Positions 16,994-25,818 of a stretch of 64,000 bases of DNA are shown here, piece by piece (position 1 is the first letter of the stretch; the number at the start of each line of letters is the position of its first letter). The notes beneath the pieces are model-generated. The model made no database searches. It was not told the DNA's origin and was given only the letters and a program-made list of their open reading frames with translations. The DNA lies in NCBI RefSeq assembly GCF_900111275.1, contig NZ_FOGR01000003.1, forward strand, positions 558,001 through 622,000. Reading direction: 5' to 3'. The stretch comes from Rhizobium sp. NFR03. Lineage in GTDB: Bacteria > Pseudomonadota > Alphaproteobacteria > Rhizobiales > Rhizobiaceae. Position numbers and translations under genes: made by a program.

Positions 16994-17920
16994 ATGCGCA
17001 CGCGCATGAACCCGCAGGTCAGCGTCGTCATTCCGCTCTTCAACAGGGCGCACCGTATCGCCGCGACACTGGAATCGGTGCTGGCGCAATCGTTCCAGAA
17101 CTTCGAAGTCGTCATCGTCGACGACGGGTCCTCGGACGATTGCCACGCTGCCATCGAAGCCGTCGGCGACCCCCGCATCCGGCTCGTCCGGCAGGAGAAC
17201 GAGGGTGCGTCATCGGCGCGCAATCGCGGCGTTCAGGAGGCCCGGGGCGCGCTCGTCGCCTTTCTCGATTCGGATGATCGCTTCCTGCCCCACCATCTCG
17301 CGACCATGGTCGGGCTTCTCGCAGCTCAGCCGGACACAGCCGCTTACACGCAGGTCATCGCCGACCGCGGAGATAACCGGACCTTCGTGAAGCCGCACCG
17401 TGGCATTCGGGACGGCGAGGCCATGGCCGATTATCTCGTCTGCCGCGGCGGGTTCGTGCAGACGAGCACCCTTGTGGTTCCCCGCTCCTGGGCACTCGCC
17501 GTGCCCTATCGAACGGATGTCGGCTTCGGAGACGACACCGATATTGCAATTCGGCTCTCGCTGGCTGGATGCCGCTTCGTCATGGCCCCGACGCCGGGCG
17601 CCGTCTGGTCGGACGAAAGGAGCACCGATCGTCTATCGTCCTCAGATGCGGCGAGCCGGGCGCGGTTTGCATGGCTTGACGACCTGCGCGGTCAGATTTC
17701 GCATCGCGCCTATGCAGGCTATTGCGGCTGGCATGTCGCCAAGACGCTCGTGCGGACGGAACCGCTTAAAGCCTGGCGCCTCTACGGAAAAGCCGTCATC
17801 AGCGGCGCCTACGCCCCGAAGCTCGCCCTTCGGGTCGCGCTCCAGCTGCTCTTGAACGGCGACGGTTATCGCCGTCTTGCGGACCGGGCAGTCGGGCGCA
17901 GACGAAAGACAACCGCATGA
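16994..17920 (+). CDS. Glycosyltransferase family 2
   Basis: The 308-residue protein opens with VSVVIPLFNRAHRIAATLESVL, then VVIVDDGSSDDCHAAI, and ENEGASSARNRGVQEARG with the DXD-like FLDSDDRFLPHH near residues 90-101, the classic GT2 layout. It likely adds one sugar to the EPS repeat; donor and linkage are unknown. The gene begins three bases after the polymerase stop and its own stop overlaps the GH10 start (ATGA), so it belongs to a tight four-gene operon. The visible start has no clear ribosome binding site; a second ATG five codons later is possible. Confidence 0.9.
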   Translation: MRTRMNPQVSVVIPLFNRAHRIAATLESVLAQSFQNFEVVIVDDGSSDDCHAAIEAVGDPRIRLVRQENEGASSARNRGVQEARGALVAFLDSDDRFLPHHLATMVGLLAAQPDTAAYTQVIADRGDNRTFVKPHRGIRDGEAMADYLVCRGGFVQTSTLVVPRSWALAVPYRTDVGFGDDTDIAIRLSLAGCRFVMAPTPGAVWSDERSTDRLSSSDAASRARFAWLDDLRGQISHRAYAGYCGWHVAKTLVRTEPLKAWRLYGKAVISGAYAPKLALRVALQLLLNGDGYRRLADRAVGRRRKTTA

Positions 17921-19104
17921 CAGGATTTCTCAGACGGCAGCTCCTCGCAGGCGCGGGGCTCAGTATCGCCGGGAGCATAGCCGGAGGCAATGCAGGCACA
18001 GGCACCGGCGTCTCCCCCGCCGGGTACGCGCTCGCGAATGATCCCATCCTCCCCTCGCCCGAAAGAACCACACGCTCCGCTGAGAAGAGCACGGAAAGCC
18101 TGCGCGACCTCGCCGCCCGGCGCGGGCTTTTCTACGGCTGCGCGATGAAAAGCGGGCAGATCACCGAGGATCCCGATTTCACGGCGGCGGTCGTCGCAGA
18201 TTGCAACGCTATCGTTCCCGAATACGAGTTGAAGCGCATCATCACCGAACCCTCACCCGGTCGCTTCGACTTCAGCGGTGCCGACCGGCTTTCGCACTTC
18301 GCGCAGGCGCACGGCATGCTGATGCGCGGGCATACGCTGGTCTGGCATCTTGCGAACCCTGCATGGCTGGAGGCGGCTCTCACGGAAGAGCCCTCCATGA
18401 AGACGCATATGTTCGACTATATCGAGACGGCAATGCGACGATACGGCAGCCGCATTCCCGTCTGGGACGTTGTGAACGAGGCGGTCGCGCCTGAAGAGGG
18501 CGACTTTCTCGGCCGCAGGATCAGCTCGCCCTGGTTCAAGGCCTTCGGCGACACCTATATTGACGACGCTTTTCACCATGCGCGCGCCGTCGCGCCCAAT
18601 GCCGTTCTCGCCTACAACGACTATGGCGTCGAGATGTCGGGAAGCTGGTACGGCGCTCGCCGCAGGGCCATGCTGCTTCTGCTCGAAGGGCTCCTCGCCC
18701 GCAATGTTCCCATCGACATGGTGGGGATCCAGGGACATCTCATCGCGTTCGACACAGCGTTCGATGAAGATGTCTTTGCCGGATTTCTCGCAGAGATCGC
18801 CGGGATGGGGCTGAAGGTTACGATCACCGAATTCGACATCACCGACCGGAAGGGACCCTCCGATCCCGCTTTGCGCGATGCGGACGTCGCAGCTCTCGGC
18901 CGCCGGTTTCTGGATGTCGCCCTGGACTGCAAGGCGCTTGCCGGCATTCTCAGCTGGGGTCTCAGCGACCGCTATTTCTGGGTTCCGGAAGATCCTAAGC
19001 AACAACCGCCGAAGGGCCAGACGCTTCGCCCGCTGCCTCTCGATGACAACCTTGCGAAGAAACCACTCTGGGACGCGATCGCCGGTGCTCTCCGAGAGTC
19101 CTGA
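17917..19104 (+). CDS. GH10 family endo-beta-1,4-xylanase-like glycanase, exported
   Basis: The 395-residue protein starts with a twin-arginine-like signal (FLRRQLLAGAGLSIAGS) and has the GH10 barrel. Key motifs are HTLVWHLANPAWLE, the acid/base WDVVNEAVAPEE (E188), the nucleophile TITEFDITDR (E305) and ILSWGLSDRYFW near the end. GH10 enzymes cleave beta-1,4 bonds, usually in xylan. Placement inside an EPS operon, with the start overlapping the GT2 stop by four bases, suggests that the true substrate is the polymer made by this cluster, which is inference. It may adjust chain length or release the polymer. A plant-xylan role is the alternative. Confidence 0.9.
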   Translation: MTGFLRRQLLAGAGLSIAGSIAGGNAGTGTGVSPAGYALANDPILPSPERTTRSAEKSTESLRDLAARRGLFYGCAMKSGQITEDPDFTAAVVADCNAIVPEYELKRIITEPSPGRFDFSGADRLSHFAQAHGMLMRGHTLVWHLANPAWLEAALTEEPSMKTHMFDYIETAMRRYGSRIPVWDVVNEAVAPEEGDFLGRRISSPWFKAFGDTYIDDAFHHARAVAPNAVLAYNDYGVEMSGSWYGARRRAMLLLLEGLLARNVPIDMVGIQGHLIAFDTAFDEDVFAGFLAEIAGMGLKVTITEFDITDRKGPSDPALRDADVAALGRRFLDVALDCKALAGILSWGLSDRYFWVPEDPKQQPPKGQTLRPLPLDDNLAKKPLWDAIAGALRES

Positions 19105-19130
19105 CGGAGACAAGACGCGGAGTGATCGAT

Positions 19131-19850
19131 TTAGGTCGTGGGTGTCTCGTTCAGCGACGTATCGCTCAAGCGGCTCTTCAGCAGCTTTGCCGGCACGCCG
19201 CCGATGACCGAATAGGGCGGAAAGGTGCCGCGCACCACGGCGCCGGCGGCGACCACGCTGTGCGCACCGACATGGGCACCATCGAGAAACGTCACTTTGG
19301 AGCCGACCCAGACATCGTCATCGATTCGGATGCCGAGATCGGTCGAAGCCTGCATGCGGATCGGGATATCCGTACGGTCGAAAACATGGCTCGCGGCATG
19401 GAACGAGACATACTGCCCCATGATCACGTTGCTCCCGATCTCGATGCCGCCGAGCGCGCCGAAATAGGAATACTGCCCGACGCCACTGTCGGAGCCAATC
19501 TTCAGGCCCTTGCCCAGCTGGCTCGGGTGGTTGGTGATGCCGATGATCGTATAGTCGCCGATGTTCACGCGCTCACCGAGCACGAGCCCCTCGCGCCCGT
19601 AGCCATCGAGCTGGCAGTGGGCGCCGATGGTGGAAAACCGGCCTATCCTGATGCGGCTGCCGCCGCGCATTTTCACGCCCGGGCCGATGAAGACCTTGTA
19701 CCGTCCCCGGAGTAGCGCCCGCAAAAGCCAGGTGAGCCGGCGCACGAGCGTGTGAACCAGGAAGCCGGCGGGAAGCTCGGGTGACATCGCATAGGTCTTG
19801 CCGACCAGCCGCAGAAGAGCCGCGAAAATGCGGTGCAGGAAAGCATCCAC
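19131..19850 (-). CDS. Left-handed beta-helix (hexapeptide) acetyltransferase, CatB/WcaF type
   Basis: The 239-residue protein contains repeated hexapeptide units such as RIRIGRFSTIG, IGDYTIIG and IGSNVIMGQYVS from about residue 65 to 215, ending in VVAAGAVVRGTFPPYSVIGGVPAKLL. This form is usual for sugar O- or N-acetyltransferases of polysaccharide loci. The basic and hydrophobic N-terminus may attach it to the membrane. The gene is convergent with the GH10 gene, only 26 bases away, and is the last gene of a minus-strand run of glycosyltransferases. Acetylation of an EPS sugar is the likely role. Confidence 0.85.
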   Translation of the reverse strand: MDAFLHRIFAALLRLVGKTYAMSPELPAGFLVHTLVRRLTWLLRALLRGRYKVFIGPGVKMRGGSRIRIGRFSTIGAHCQLDGYGREGLVLGERVNIGDYTIIGITNHPSQLGKGLKIGSDSGVGQYSYFGALGGIEIGSNVIMGQYVSFHAASHVFDRTDIPIRMQASTDLGIRIDDDVWVGSKVTFLDGAHVGAHSVVAAGAVVRGTFPPYSVIGGVPAKLLKSRLSDTSLNETPTT

Positions 19851-19877
19851 TGTCCGTTTCCTTTTGGCGCGTGGCCC

Positions 19878-20810
19878 TTACGATCCGTGGATCGTCTTGT
19901 ATTCGTTGTACCTGCGTCCGGCGAATGCGTTCAGCATGCCGAGACCGCGTGCGGCGCGCGAGACGGCCTTGACCCTCGTCGCCGTGCCGAATGGCAGCGC
20001 CGCCACGGACAGGATCGCGCCTGCGCCAATACGTGCCATACCCGATAGGAACAGGGAGACCTGCCGCTTGGTCGAGCATCCCGACAGCTTTTCGGAGAGC
20101 ACATAGGTGTTGCCCTCGCGGAACTTGCGCGAGATCAGCCACTTCGATGACACGCGCGATCCAGGGACGATCTCGCGAACCCGGGCATTGCTTGCCCAAA
20201 GCATCCGCCCGCCCTTCTTGTGGATCATCATGCCGAGCAGGGTATCCGTTCCGCCCGTGTACCGCATGCGGGGGTCGAACTGCAGGCCGAAGGCTTTGAA
20301 GACCTTCAGGTCGATCAGGATATTGGCTGTGTTTCCGAAGGGAACCACACCGCCATCGGCAAAATCCTGAGCGACGAAGAAGCCGCCCTGCGACACCCAT
20401 TGCGGTGGAGTCGTCTCGAATTCCGAGATGACCGGCCCAAGGATCGCCTCGGCACCGGTGGCGCGGTATTTCGTCAGCAACTGGTCCGCCCACTCAGGTT
20501 CCGGATATTCGTCATCATCAATGAAGAGAATAACCCCATCCGCGCCTTTCGTCTCTGCAACCACACGGTTGCGTGCGAAGGGAATGCCCGATTCCGGATG
20601 AACGGCATAGGTGATGGGAAAGGGAAACGACGGGCGCATCTCCTCGATCAGTCCGGCCATCGGACCATCCCGATCGTTGTCGACGACAATCACGGTTATC
20701 GGCGGCGGCGTGGTTTCGAAGGTCAGGGCAGCGATGCCTTCCAGCGCCCGACGAAGCCCCTTAGGTCGCCGAAAGGTGATCAAGCCGATGAAGAGGTTGT
20801 CGATGGTCAT
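19878..20810 (-). CDS. Glycosyltransferase family 2 (ExoM-like)
   Basis: The 310-residue protein has GLITFRRPKGLRRALEGI at the N-terminus, VIVVDNDRDGP, and the metal-binding LFIDDDEYPEPEWADQLL near residues 95-112, with MRYTGGTDTLLGMMI as the acceptor-side motif. It is similar in size and layout to the other ExoM-like protein at 14734-15651, including a C-terminal hydrophobic helix followed by GRRYNEYK. It probably transfers a glucose-like sugar in beta linkage to a lipid-linked intermediate. Its start overlaps the stop of the upstream GT4 gene by four bases. Confidence 0.88.
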   Translation of the reverse strand: MTIDNLFIGLITFRRPKGLRRALEGIAALTFETTPPPITVIVVDNDRDGPMAGLIEEMRPSFPFPITYAVHPESGIPFARNRVVAETKGADGVILFIDDDEYPEPEWADQLLTKYRATGAEAILGPVISEFETTPPQWVSQGGFFVAQDFADGGVVPFGNTANILIDLKVFKAFGLQFDPRMRYTGGTDTLLGMMIHKKGGRMLWASNARVREIVPGSRVSSKWLISRKFREGNTYVLSEKLSGCSTKRQVSLFLSGMARIGAGAILSVAALPFGTATRVKAVSRAARGLGMLNAFAGRRYNEYKTIHGS

Positions 20811-21940
20811 GTCCGCGATCCGCTTCTTGGTGTGTCCAGTCCGAAGGCCGCCACCATGCTCCGGCCATAGGCTTCCTCGGAGAAAAGCGCCTCGAATCGC
20901 TCGAAACCACGATCCCCCATCGCCTTGCAGAGGGGCCTGTCGATAACGAGCGCGGTCAGGGCCGTTGCCAGCGCAGTGTCGCTCCCCGGCGTCACCAGGA
21001 ACCCGGTCTCGCCAGGCGCGACGATTTCCGAGAGGCCTCCGTGGTCGGCGGCGATGACGGGCCGATGATAGCTCATCCCCTCAATGGCGACGCGACCGAA
21101 GGGTTCGGGAAGCGTCGAGGGAACCGCCACGACGTCGCTCCAGAGGAAATGCTCGGACGGGTCATCGACAAACGGATGGATGGTAACGGAGCGCTCCAGG
21201 CCGGACGCCACAATCAGCGTCCTGATATCATCGACGAAGTGATCCTGCCCGCCGTAAACGCCACCGACCAGACGAACCTCAACGCGATCGCGAATTTCAG
21301 GAGCCAAGGCCGCGATTGCCTTGACCAAGACCTGCTGGCCCTTCCAGGCGTTGAAGCGGCCGATCAGGAGGACCTTGAGCGGTCCGGAAGCCGGGATTTC
21401 GGACTGCACTGCGGGCGCCGCCACTCCATTATAGATAACCGACTGCGATGCCTTTGCCGGGACGGCAAAGGCATCGCTCGTGGCCTTCGAATTGAAGATG
21501 ACCCGGCTGCGACTGAAGGCGAGAACACGCGAGAAGATCGCCATCGCCTTGCCCGTCGGGATCTCGTGGACATGGCAGATCGTCGGGCCTTTGAAGAAAC
21601 GGGCGGCGACCAGATAGTCGAACGGCACCAGCGTGCTGATATAGAGCAGATCGCATCCCGACTCGCGGATCACCTTGCGGGCCCGCAGCACGGCAAGAGG
21701 AAAACTGACGGGCGCCGTCAGCACGATCCGCTTCAGGTCAGCTTTCCGCAGGACCCACATGGGTCCGTTGAGAATGCGGGTCGAGGCGCGCTCGACATGC
21801 GGCGTGATCGGCCCCTCACCCAAAAGGCGCACATCGAGCGAGCCGTCTGGGTCGGCGGCCCTCACGGCCTCGAGGACCTGGAGAAAGCTCCTGTCCGAAC
21901 CGTAAAGTTCGACGTTCGGATGTACGCAGAGAATTTTCAA
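20807..21940 (-). CDS. Glycosyltransferase family 4
   Basis: The 377-residue protein has the GT-B architecture. The N-terminal half begins MKILCVHPNVELYGSDRSF, which is typical for this family. The C-terminal half has VLLIGRFNAWKGQQVLVKAI and the EX7E-type donor region LPEPFGRVAIEGMSYHRPVIA (about residues 280-300). A retaining transfer of one sugar to the repeat unit is expected. The gene overlaps the following GT2 gene by four bases and starts about 45 bases after the DUF1972-type GT4 gene. Sugar identity is unknown. Confidence 0.9.
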   Translation of the reverse strand: MKILCVHPNVELYGSDRSFLQVLEAVRAADPDGSLDVRLLGEGPITPHVERASTRILNGPMWVLRKADLKRIVLTAPVSFPLAVLRARKVIRESGCDLLYISTLVPFDYLVAARFFKGPTICHVHEIPTGKAMAIFSRVLAFSRSRVIFNSKATSDAFAVPAKASQSVIYNGVAAPAVQSEIPASGPLKVLLIGRFNAWKGQQVLVKAIAALAPEIRDRVEVRLVGGVYGGQDHFVDDIRTLIVASGLERSVTIHPFVDDPSEHFLWSDVVAVPSTLPEPFGRVAIEGMSYHRPVIAADHGGLSEIVAPGETGFLVTPGSDTALATALTALVIDRPLCKAMGDRGFERFEALFSEEAYGRSMVAAFGLDTPRSGSRT

Positions 21941-21986
21941 ACGCGGCTCCCCGGCCTGTCTTGGGTCATGATCGATGTCTTCATGG

Positions 21987-23105
21987 TCACAGGCACTTCG
22001 AAAGCAGCGCCTCGTAGGCAGCGTTCACCTTCAGCCAGGTGAATTCCGCCTGATGCCGCGCCGAGGCGGCAGCCCCTGCCTGTTTGAGGTCGAGGCCGGA
22101 GCCGATGCGATCGATAAGCGCTTCGAGCGCTGGCTGGCTGTCGAAATAGAACTGCCGATCGCCGGCGACCCAGCGATTGAAGCGGTTGTCATGGGCGATG
22201 ATCGGGTTGCCGGCGCCAAGCGCCTCGACGAGCGAGGGGTTGGTGCCGCCGACCTGATGGCCGTGAAGATAGGCCAGTGCATGATAGCGCAAAGCCGATA
22301 CGATCTCGGGCTCGTAGATGCCGCCGGGAAAGATGACCTCGTCCGACGCCGCAGCCTGGACCTTGCGGTGATAGGCATTGTCCGGCGAGAAATTGCCGAG
22401 AACCATGAGCTTGAGGCCGCGCCTCTTGCTCGAAAAGGCGCTCACGATCTCCAGGATCGAGTTCTCCGGCTCGGCGCGCGCAATGGAAATGAGATACTGG
22501 CCGCTCTTCAGGCCGTACCGCTCGATCAGGTCCTCGGGCGCGGCCTCGATCTTGTCGGCTCCATAGGGAATCATGACCGCCTTGCTGCAGCCGTGGCGGC
22601 GCAAGTGGCGTGCGATCTCCGGGTGATCGGCGATGGCGACATTGCTGATGTTGGCCCCGATGAATTCATTGGCGTACAGCCAGATTTTCACCGGAAACGA
22701 CCACTTGTCCCGGCGCCACTCCACGCCGTCCATGTTCATCAGGACCTTGCGGCCCCTGAGCCTCTGCAGCGTGTTGAAGATGGCGGTGTTGTAGCCAAGG
22801 ACGAGATCGATCCCCGGCCGTCGGCAGACGTCGGCAACGCACTTCCGGTCGAAGATAACGCTCCCCTTCGAGCCTGTCGCGTCGCTGGAAATATGGATGC
22901 GATGTATGCCGTTCCAATCATCTTCGTAGTCGGCCGTTCCATTTTCCTGGCAATAGACGTTTACCGTCCAACCTTGCTCGAGGAGATAGGGAGCAAGGCG
23001 CCCCGCGAAGGTCTCAAAGCCGCCATGAGCTGCAGGAATGCCACGAATACCAAGAATGTTCACGACCTTGCGGCTCGTATCGACAGTCTTCGACTGTTCG
23101 ACCAT
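21987..23105 (-). CDS. DUF1972/GT4 rhamnosyltransferase-type glycosyltransferase
   Basis: The 372-residue protein starts with VNILGIRGIPAAHGGFETFAG, the typical N-terminal DUF1972 motif of rhamnosyltransferase-type enzymes of capsule and EPS loci, and continues with a GT4 donor domain (GGTNPSLVEALGAGNPIIAHD near residues 290-310). Family members commonly transfer rhamnose in beta-1,4 linkage, but other sugars are known. No dTDP-rhamnose genes are in this window, so rhamnose would come from elsewhere or another sugar is used. The ATG at 23105 has AGGGAG eight bases upstream; the frame to 23135 is longer without a better site. Confidence 0.88.
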   Translation of the reverse strand: MVEQSKTVDTSRKVVNILGIRGIPAAHGGFETFAGRLAPYLLEQGWTVNVYCQENGTADYEDDWNGIHRIHISSDATGSKGSVIFDRKCVADVCRRPGIDLVLGYNTAIFNTLQRLRGRKVLMNMDGVEWRRDKWSFPVKIWLYANEFIGANISNVAIADHPEIARHLRRHGCSKAVMIPYGADKIEAAPEDLIERYGLKSGQYLISIARAEPENSILEIVSAFSSKRRGLKLMVLGNFSPDNAYHRKVQAAASDEVIFPGGIYEPEIVSALRYHALAYLHGHQVGGTNPSLVEALGAGNPIIAHDNRFNRWVAGDRQFYFDSQPALEALIDRIGSGLDLKQAGAAASARHQAEFTWLKVNAAYEALLSKCL

Positions 23106-23362
23106 ACGATTGCTCCCTGTAACACTTCGAACCAAGACAGAACATGCTCGTCAAGACGTCGGGAGCAGCGCGGTGCGCACGTGCCACGACCTCAGGGAGG
23201 GTCATTAAAGACCGTTCTCGAATGAACAGGCTTGATCAGCATGCCTGCATCCGAATATTCTAATCTCATTTAGTAGGAAGCTATCGCATAGTTTCGTTGC
23301 AATGCAAAAAAAATTTGTCCGAAAGGTTTATTTTCCAACGTTTTCAATAGGTAATAGTAGAC

Positions 23363-24199
23363 TTACGCTTTAGGAGCGGACGCTTCGGTGCGACGGGTGT
23401 ACCGCAGTGCGGCATAAAGCGCGACGGGATTCGTCGTGAGATAACGCCAGAATAGCTGCCTCGGGCGCAGCACCATACGGTGCAGCCATTCCAGCCCGAT
23501 CTTCTGCAGGAATATCGGTGCACGCTGGTAATGGCCTGCAGCGAAATCAAAGCAACCACCGCATGTGACGATCCAGCGGCCTTCGAAGGACTCCCGCATT
23601 GCGAGCGAAACGAACTGCTCTTTCGGTTTGCCAAGGCCGACCCACAGGATATCCGCCTTCGTCGTGTTGATGTCGGCGACGATGGCCGGCAGTGCGGCCT
23701 CGTCGAAATAGCCGTTGCGATAACCGGCGATCACCAGGTCCGGGTAGAGGAACTTCATGCGGGCGACACATTCCTCGATGACGGCGTCGGTCGCGCCGAG
23801 GAAGTAGCAGGAGATGCCGTTCGCCTGGAAGCCTTCGGCGAAATCGTAGAAAAGGTCGGTGGTTGCGCTGCGGCCTCGGACGGGGGTCGTCGTGAGCAGG
23901 CGTGATGCTATGACCAGTGGTTCACTATCGACATGAACGACATCAGCGCGTTTCAGGCTTTCCGCATAGCGGCGATCGGACCGGCAGAGGCCGACCGCAT
24001 GTCCGTTGATATCGAACAGGAGGCGCGGCGGGTGGGGCGTTGCGTCCAGCGTCGTCTGCACGACATGGTCGGTCAGTTCGGCACGACTCTTCCGCGTGAC
24101 CTTGACCCCGGCAACGATTACCGAGTCGTCATATTCTGCTTGTTCTGGCACGATGCGTTCTTTGGAGGGAGCTGGAAGGACACTCACGCTTTCTGGCAT
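23363..24199 (-). CDS. WecG/TagA/CpsF family glycosyltransferase (GT26)
   Basis: The 278-residue protein contains the GT26 core: VDSEPLVIASRLL near residue 90, a region with CYFLGATDAVIEECVARM, VAGYRNGYFDE, the VGLGKPKEQF motif near 190 and TCGGCFDFAAGHYQRAP near 220. Family members transfer ManNAcA, ManNAc or glucose/glucuronic acid to lipid-linked saccharides, often as an early or membrane-linked step. It likely adds one sugar in this EPS pathway. About 300 bases separate it from the flippase gene upstream, and that gap carries candidate operator repeats. The ribosome binding site at 24199 is weak, so the exact start is uncertain. Confidence 0.9.
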   Translation of the reverse strand: MPESVSVLPAPSKERIVPEQAEYDDSVIVAGVKVTRKSRAELTDHVVQTTLDATPHPPRLLFDINGHAVGLCRSDRRYAESLKRADVVHVDSEPLVIASRLLTTTPVRGRSATTDLFYDFAEGFQANGISCYFLGATDAVIEECVARMKFLYPDLVIAGYRNGYFDEAALPAIVADINTTKADILWVGLGKPKEQFVSLAMRESFEGRWIVTCGGCFDFAAGHYQRAPIFLQKIGLEWLHRMVLRPRQLFWRYLTTNPVALYAALRYTRRTEASAPKA

Positions 24200-24349
24200 C
24201 CTGCAACATTCTTCCCGTCGATGAATGAATGGTGAGAGGCGACAAAGCGTGCGGAAATTCGGGAGAACTCGCCCCTCTGACGGGTTGGCCCTGACAACGA
24301 GGCGTTCTGACAGTGCATTGCCGGGACCCTTCTTTCTCGCGCATCACGA

Positions 24350-24377
24350 TACCTAACCCAGGTTAAACATACCTAAA
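24350..24377. promoter_or_regulatory. Candidate operator: direct repeat ATACCTAA with a TAACC-CA-GGTTA palindrome
   Basis: ATACCTAA occurs at 24350 and again at 24370, 20 bases apart (about two helical turns). A 12-bp palindrome TAACC-CA-GGTTA (24355-24366) lies between and overlaps the first copy. The site is about 150 bases upstream of the WecG-type gene. The rest of the 24200-24502 gap shows no gene. No matching regulator is identified. Confidence 0.35.
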
Positions 24378-24502
24378 AGAGATTTCTTGAATGTAAGGTG
24401 GGGTATCCGCCAAGTTCGTTAAAGGGCTGCTGTCGCATGCTTGAGGCCGTATCAATGCGCTCTCTTAGGTTGAGGATACCATGCTTCTCCACAACCAAAA
24501 CA

Positions 24503-25765
24503 TCAAACGGCCTGCGCGAGCAATGACGTGCGTCGCGTCAGACGAAAGACGAGCGTCGTCATAACCACCTCGCCTGCGATGATGCCGACGATCGAGGCGA
24601 TAGGGCTGATCGTGTAGATGATGCCTGCCGCGACCATCATCGTCACGGGTGCGGCAATGAGGCTGGTTTTTGCAAGCGGCTTGAACTGCCCCGCCGCCTG
24701 GATGAGGCTGCTTGCGGGAATACGCATCGACTGGATGAGGACCACGATGAACCAGAGGCCGCAGGCGACATAGAGGGTGCTCGGCTCATAGGGCAGGTTC
24801 ACGACCTTGTCGTGGAAGATGAGGGCGACGGCGACCGCCAGAACGACATTGCCGGCAAGAATCGTCAGGACGATGCGCAGGAACGATCTCGCCGTTCCCC
24901 GCGCGCCTTCCACGTCGCCTTTGGCGAGCTGCCGCGCCATGATCGGCCGCTCGATGAGCATCAGCGATGGCAGGACGACCGTCAACGGACGCCAGAAGAG
25001 CGCCGCCACGGCAATGGGTGCGAAGGCTTGCGGTCCGGCCATGAAGGTCACCAGATAGGCATGGCCGTTGGAGGTCATTTCCGTGGTGATGACTCCTAGA
25101 AGCGCCCATCGTGACTGCCCCCTCCAGACCCTGCCATAGTGCGATAGCCGGCTTCTGCCACCAACTTTCTCCAGGGTCAGCCAGAGATACACCGCCGACA
25201 GACTGGCAGCCGTCGCCACCGTGATGCTTGCCACGAGGAGCGTATCGCCCAGATACTGGACATGCATGATGGCGCAGCCGGTGACGACGACGCAGGCATA
25301 GATCAGGTCGGAGATACCGGTCGATTTGACCCTGTGACGCGCGAACTCCGCGCAACGAAACCCCCAGCGGAGCGCCGCCGCGAAGGTGAACAGACCCATG
25401 AAGAGGGTGACAGGCAGCGGCATTCCGAAGAGAAAGCCGGACCCGACAGCAACAAGGCCGGCGAGCACGGACAGAATTGCATCCACCTTCATGATGGCCA
25501 GATATTCCGGTTGCCAGTCCGGCGTCCCCCTGTTCAGGGAGATCGACAGCGGCGTTCCGCCCATGGCATTGACGATGCTGTAGCTGAAGGCCGTCAACAC
25601 CTGTCCGAAGATGAAGAAGCCGTAGTCCGCTGGCGCAAGCAGCGGGATCAGCACGAGGGAGAGCAGAAAGTTCGACCCGGCGATCGCCAGCGTTCCTGCC
25701 ATCGACAGGCTGACACGGCTGGCTTTGGCCACGACCGACCGGAGCAGTAAGACGGGCTTCGTCAT
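24503..25765 (-). CDS. Wzx-like polysaccharide flippase
   Basis: The 420-residue membrane protein has about twelve to thirteen hydrophobic helices and the N-terminal GTLAIAGSNFLLSLVLIPLL / PADYGFFIFGQVLTAF typical of the oligosaccharide-flippase (MOP/PST) superfamily. The central loops are short and basic. In Wzx/Wzy systems it moves the undecaprenyl-linked repeat unit from the cytoplasmic to the periplasmic face. It is the only flippase candidate in the cluster, next to ExoQ-type and ExoP-type components, which supports that job. Confidence 0.85.
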   Translation of the reverse strand: MTKPVLLLRSVVAKASRVSLSMAGTLAIAGSNFLLSLVLIPLLAPADYGFFIFGQVLTAFSYSIVNAMGGTPLSISLNRGTPDWQPEYLAIMKVDAILSVLAGLVAVGSGFLFGMPLPVTLFMGLFTFAAALRWGFRCAEFARHRVKSTGISDLIYACVVVTGCAIMHVQYLGDTLLVASITVATAASLSAVYLWLTLEKVGGRSRLSHYGRVWRGQSRWALLGVITTEMTSNGHAYLVTFMAGPQAFAPIAVAALFWRPLTVVLPSLMLIERPIMARQLAKGDVEGARGTARSFLRIVLTILAGNVVLAVAVALIFHDKVVNLPYEPSTLYVACGLWFIVVLIQSMRIPASSLIQAAGQFKPLAKTSLIAAPVTMMVAAGIIYTISPIASIVGIIAGEVVMTTLVFRLTRRTSLLAQAV

Positions 25766-25818
25766 GAAATCCTCAAGATCCGGAATGGTTTGAAGCGGCG
25801 GGGCCGCCTTTTTGCGCG

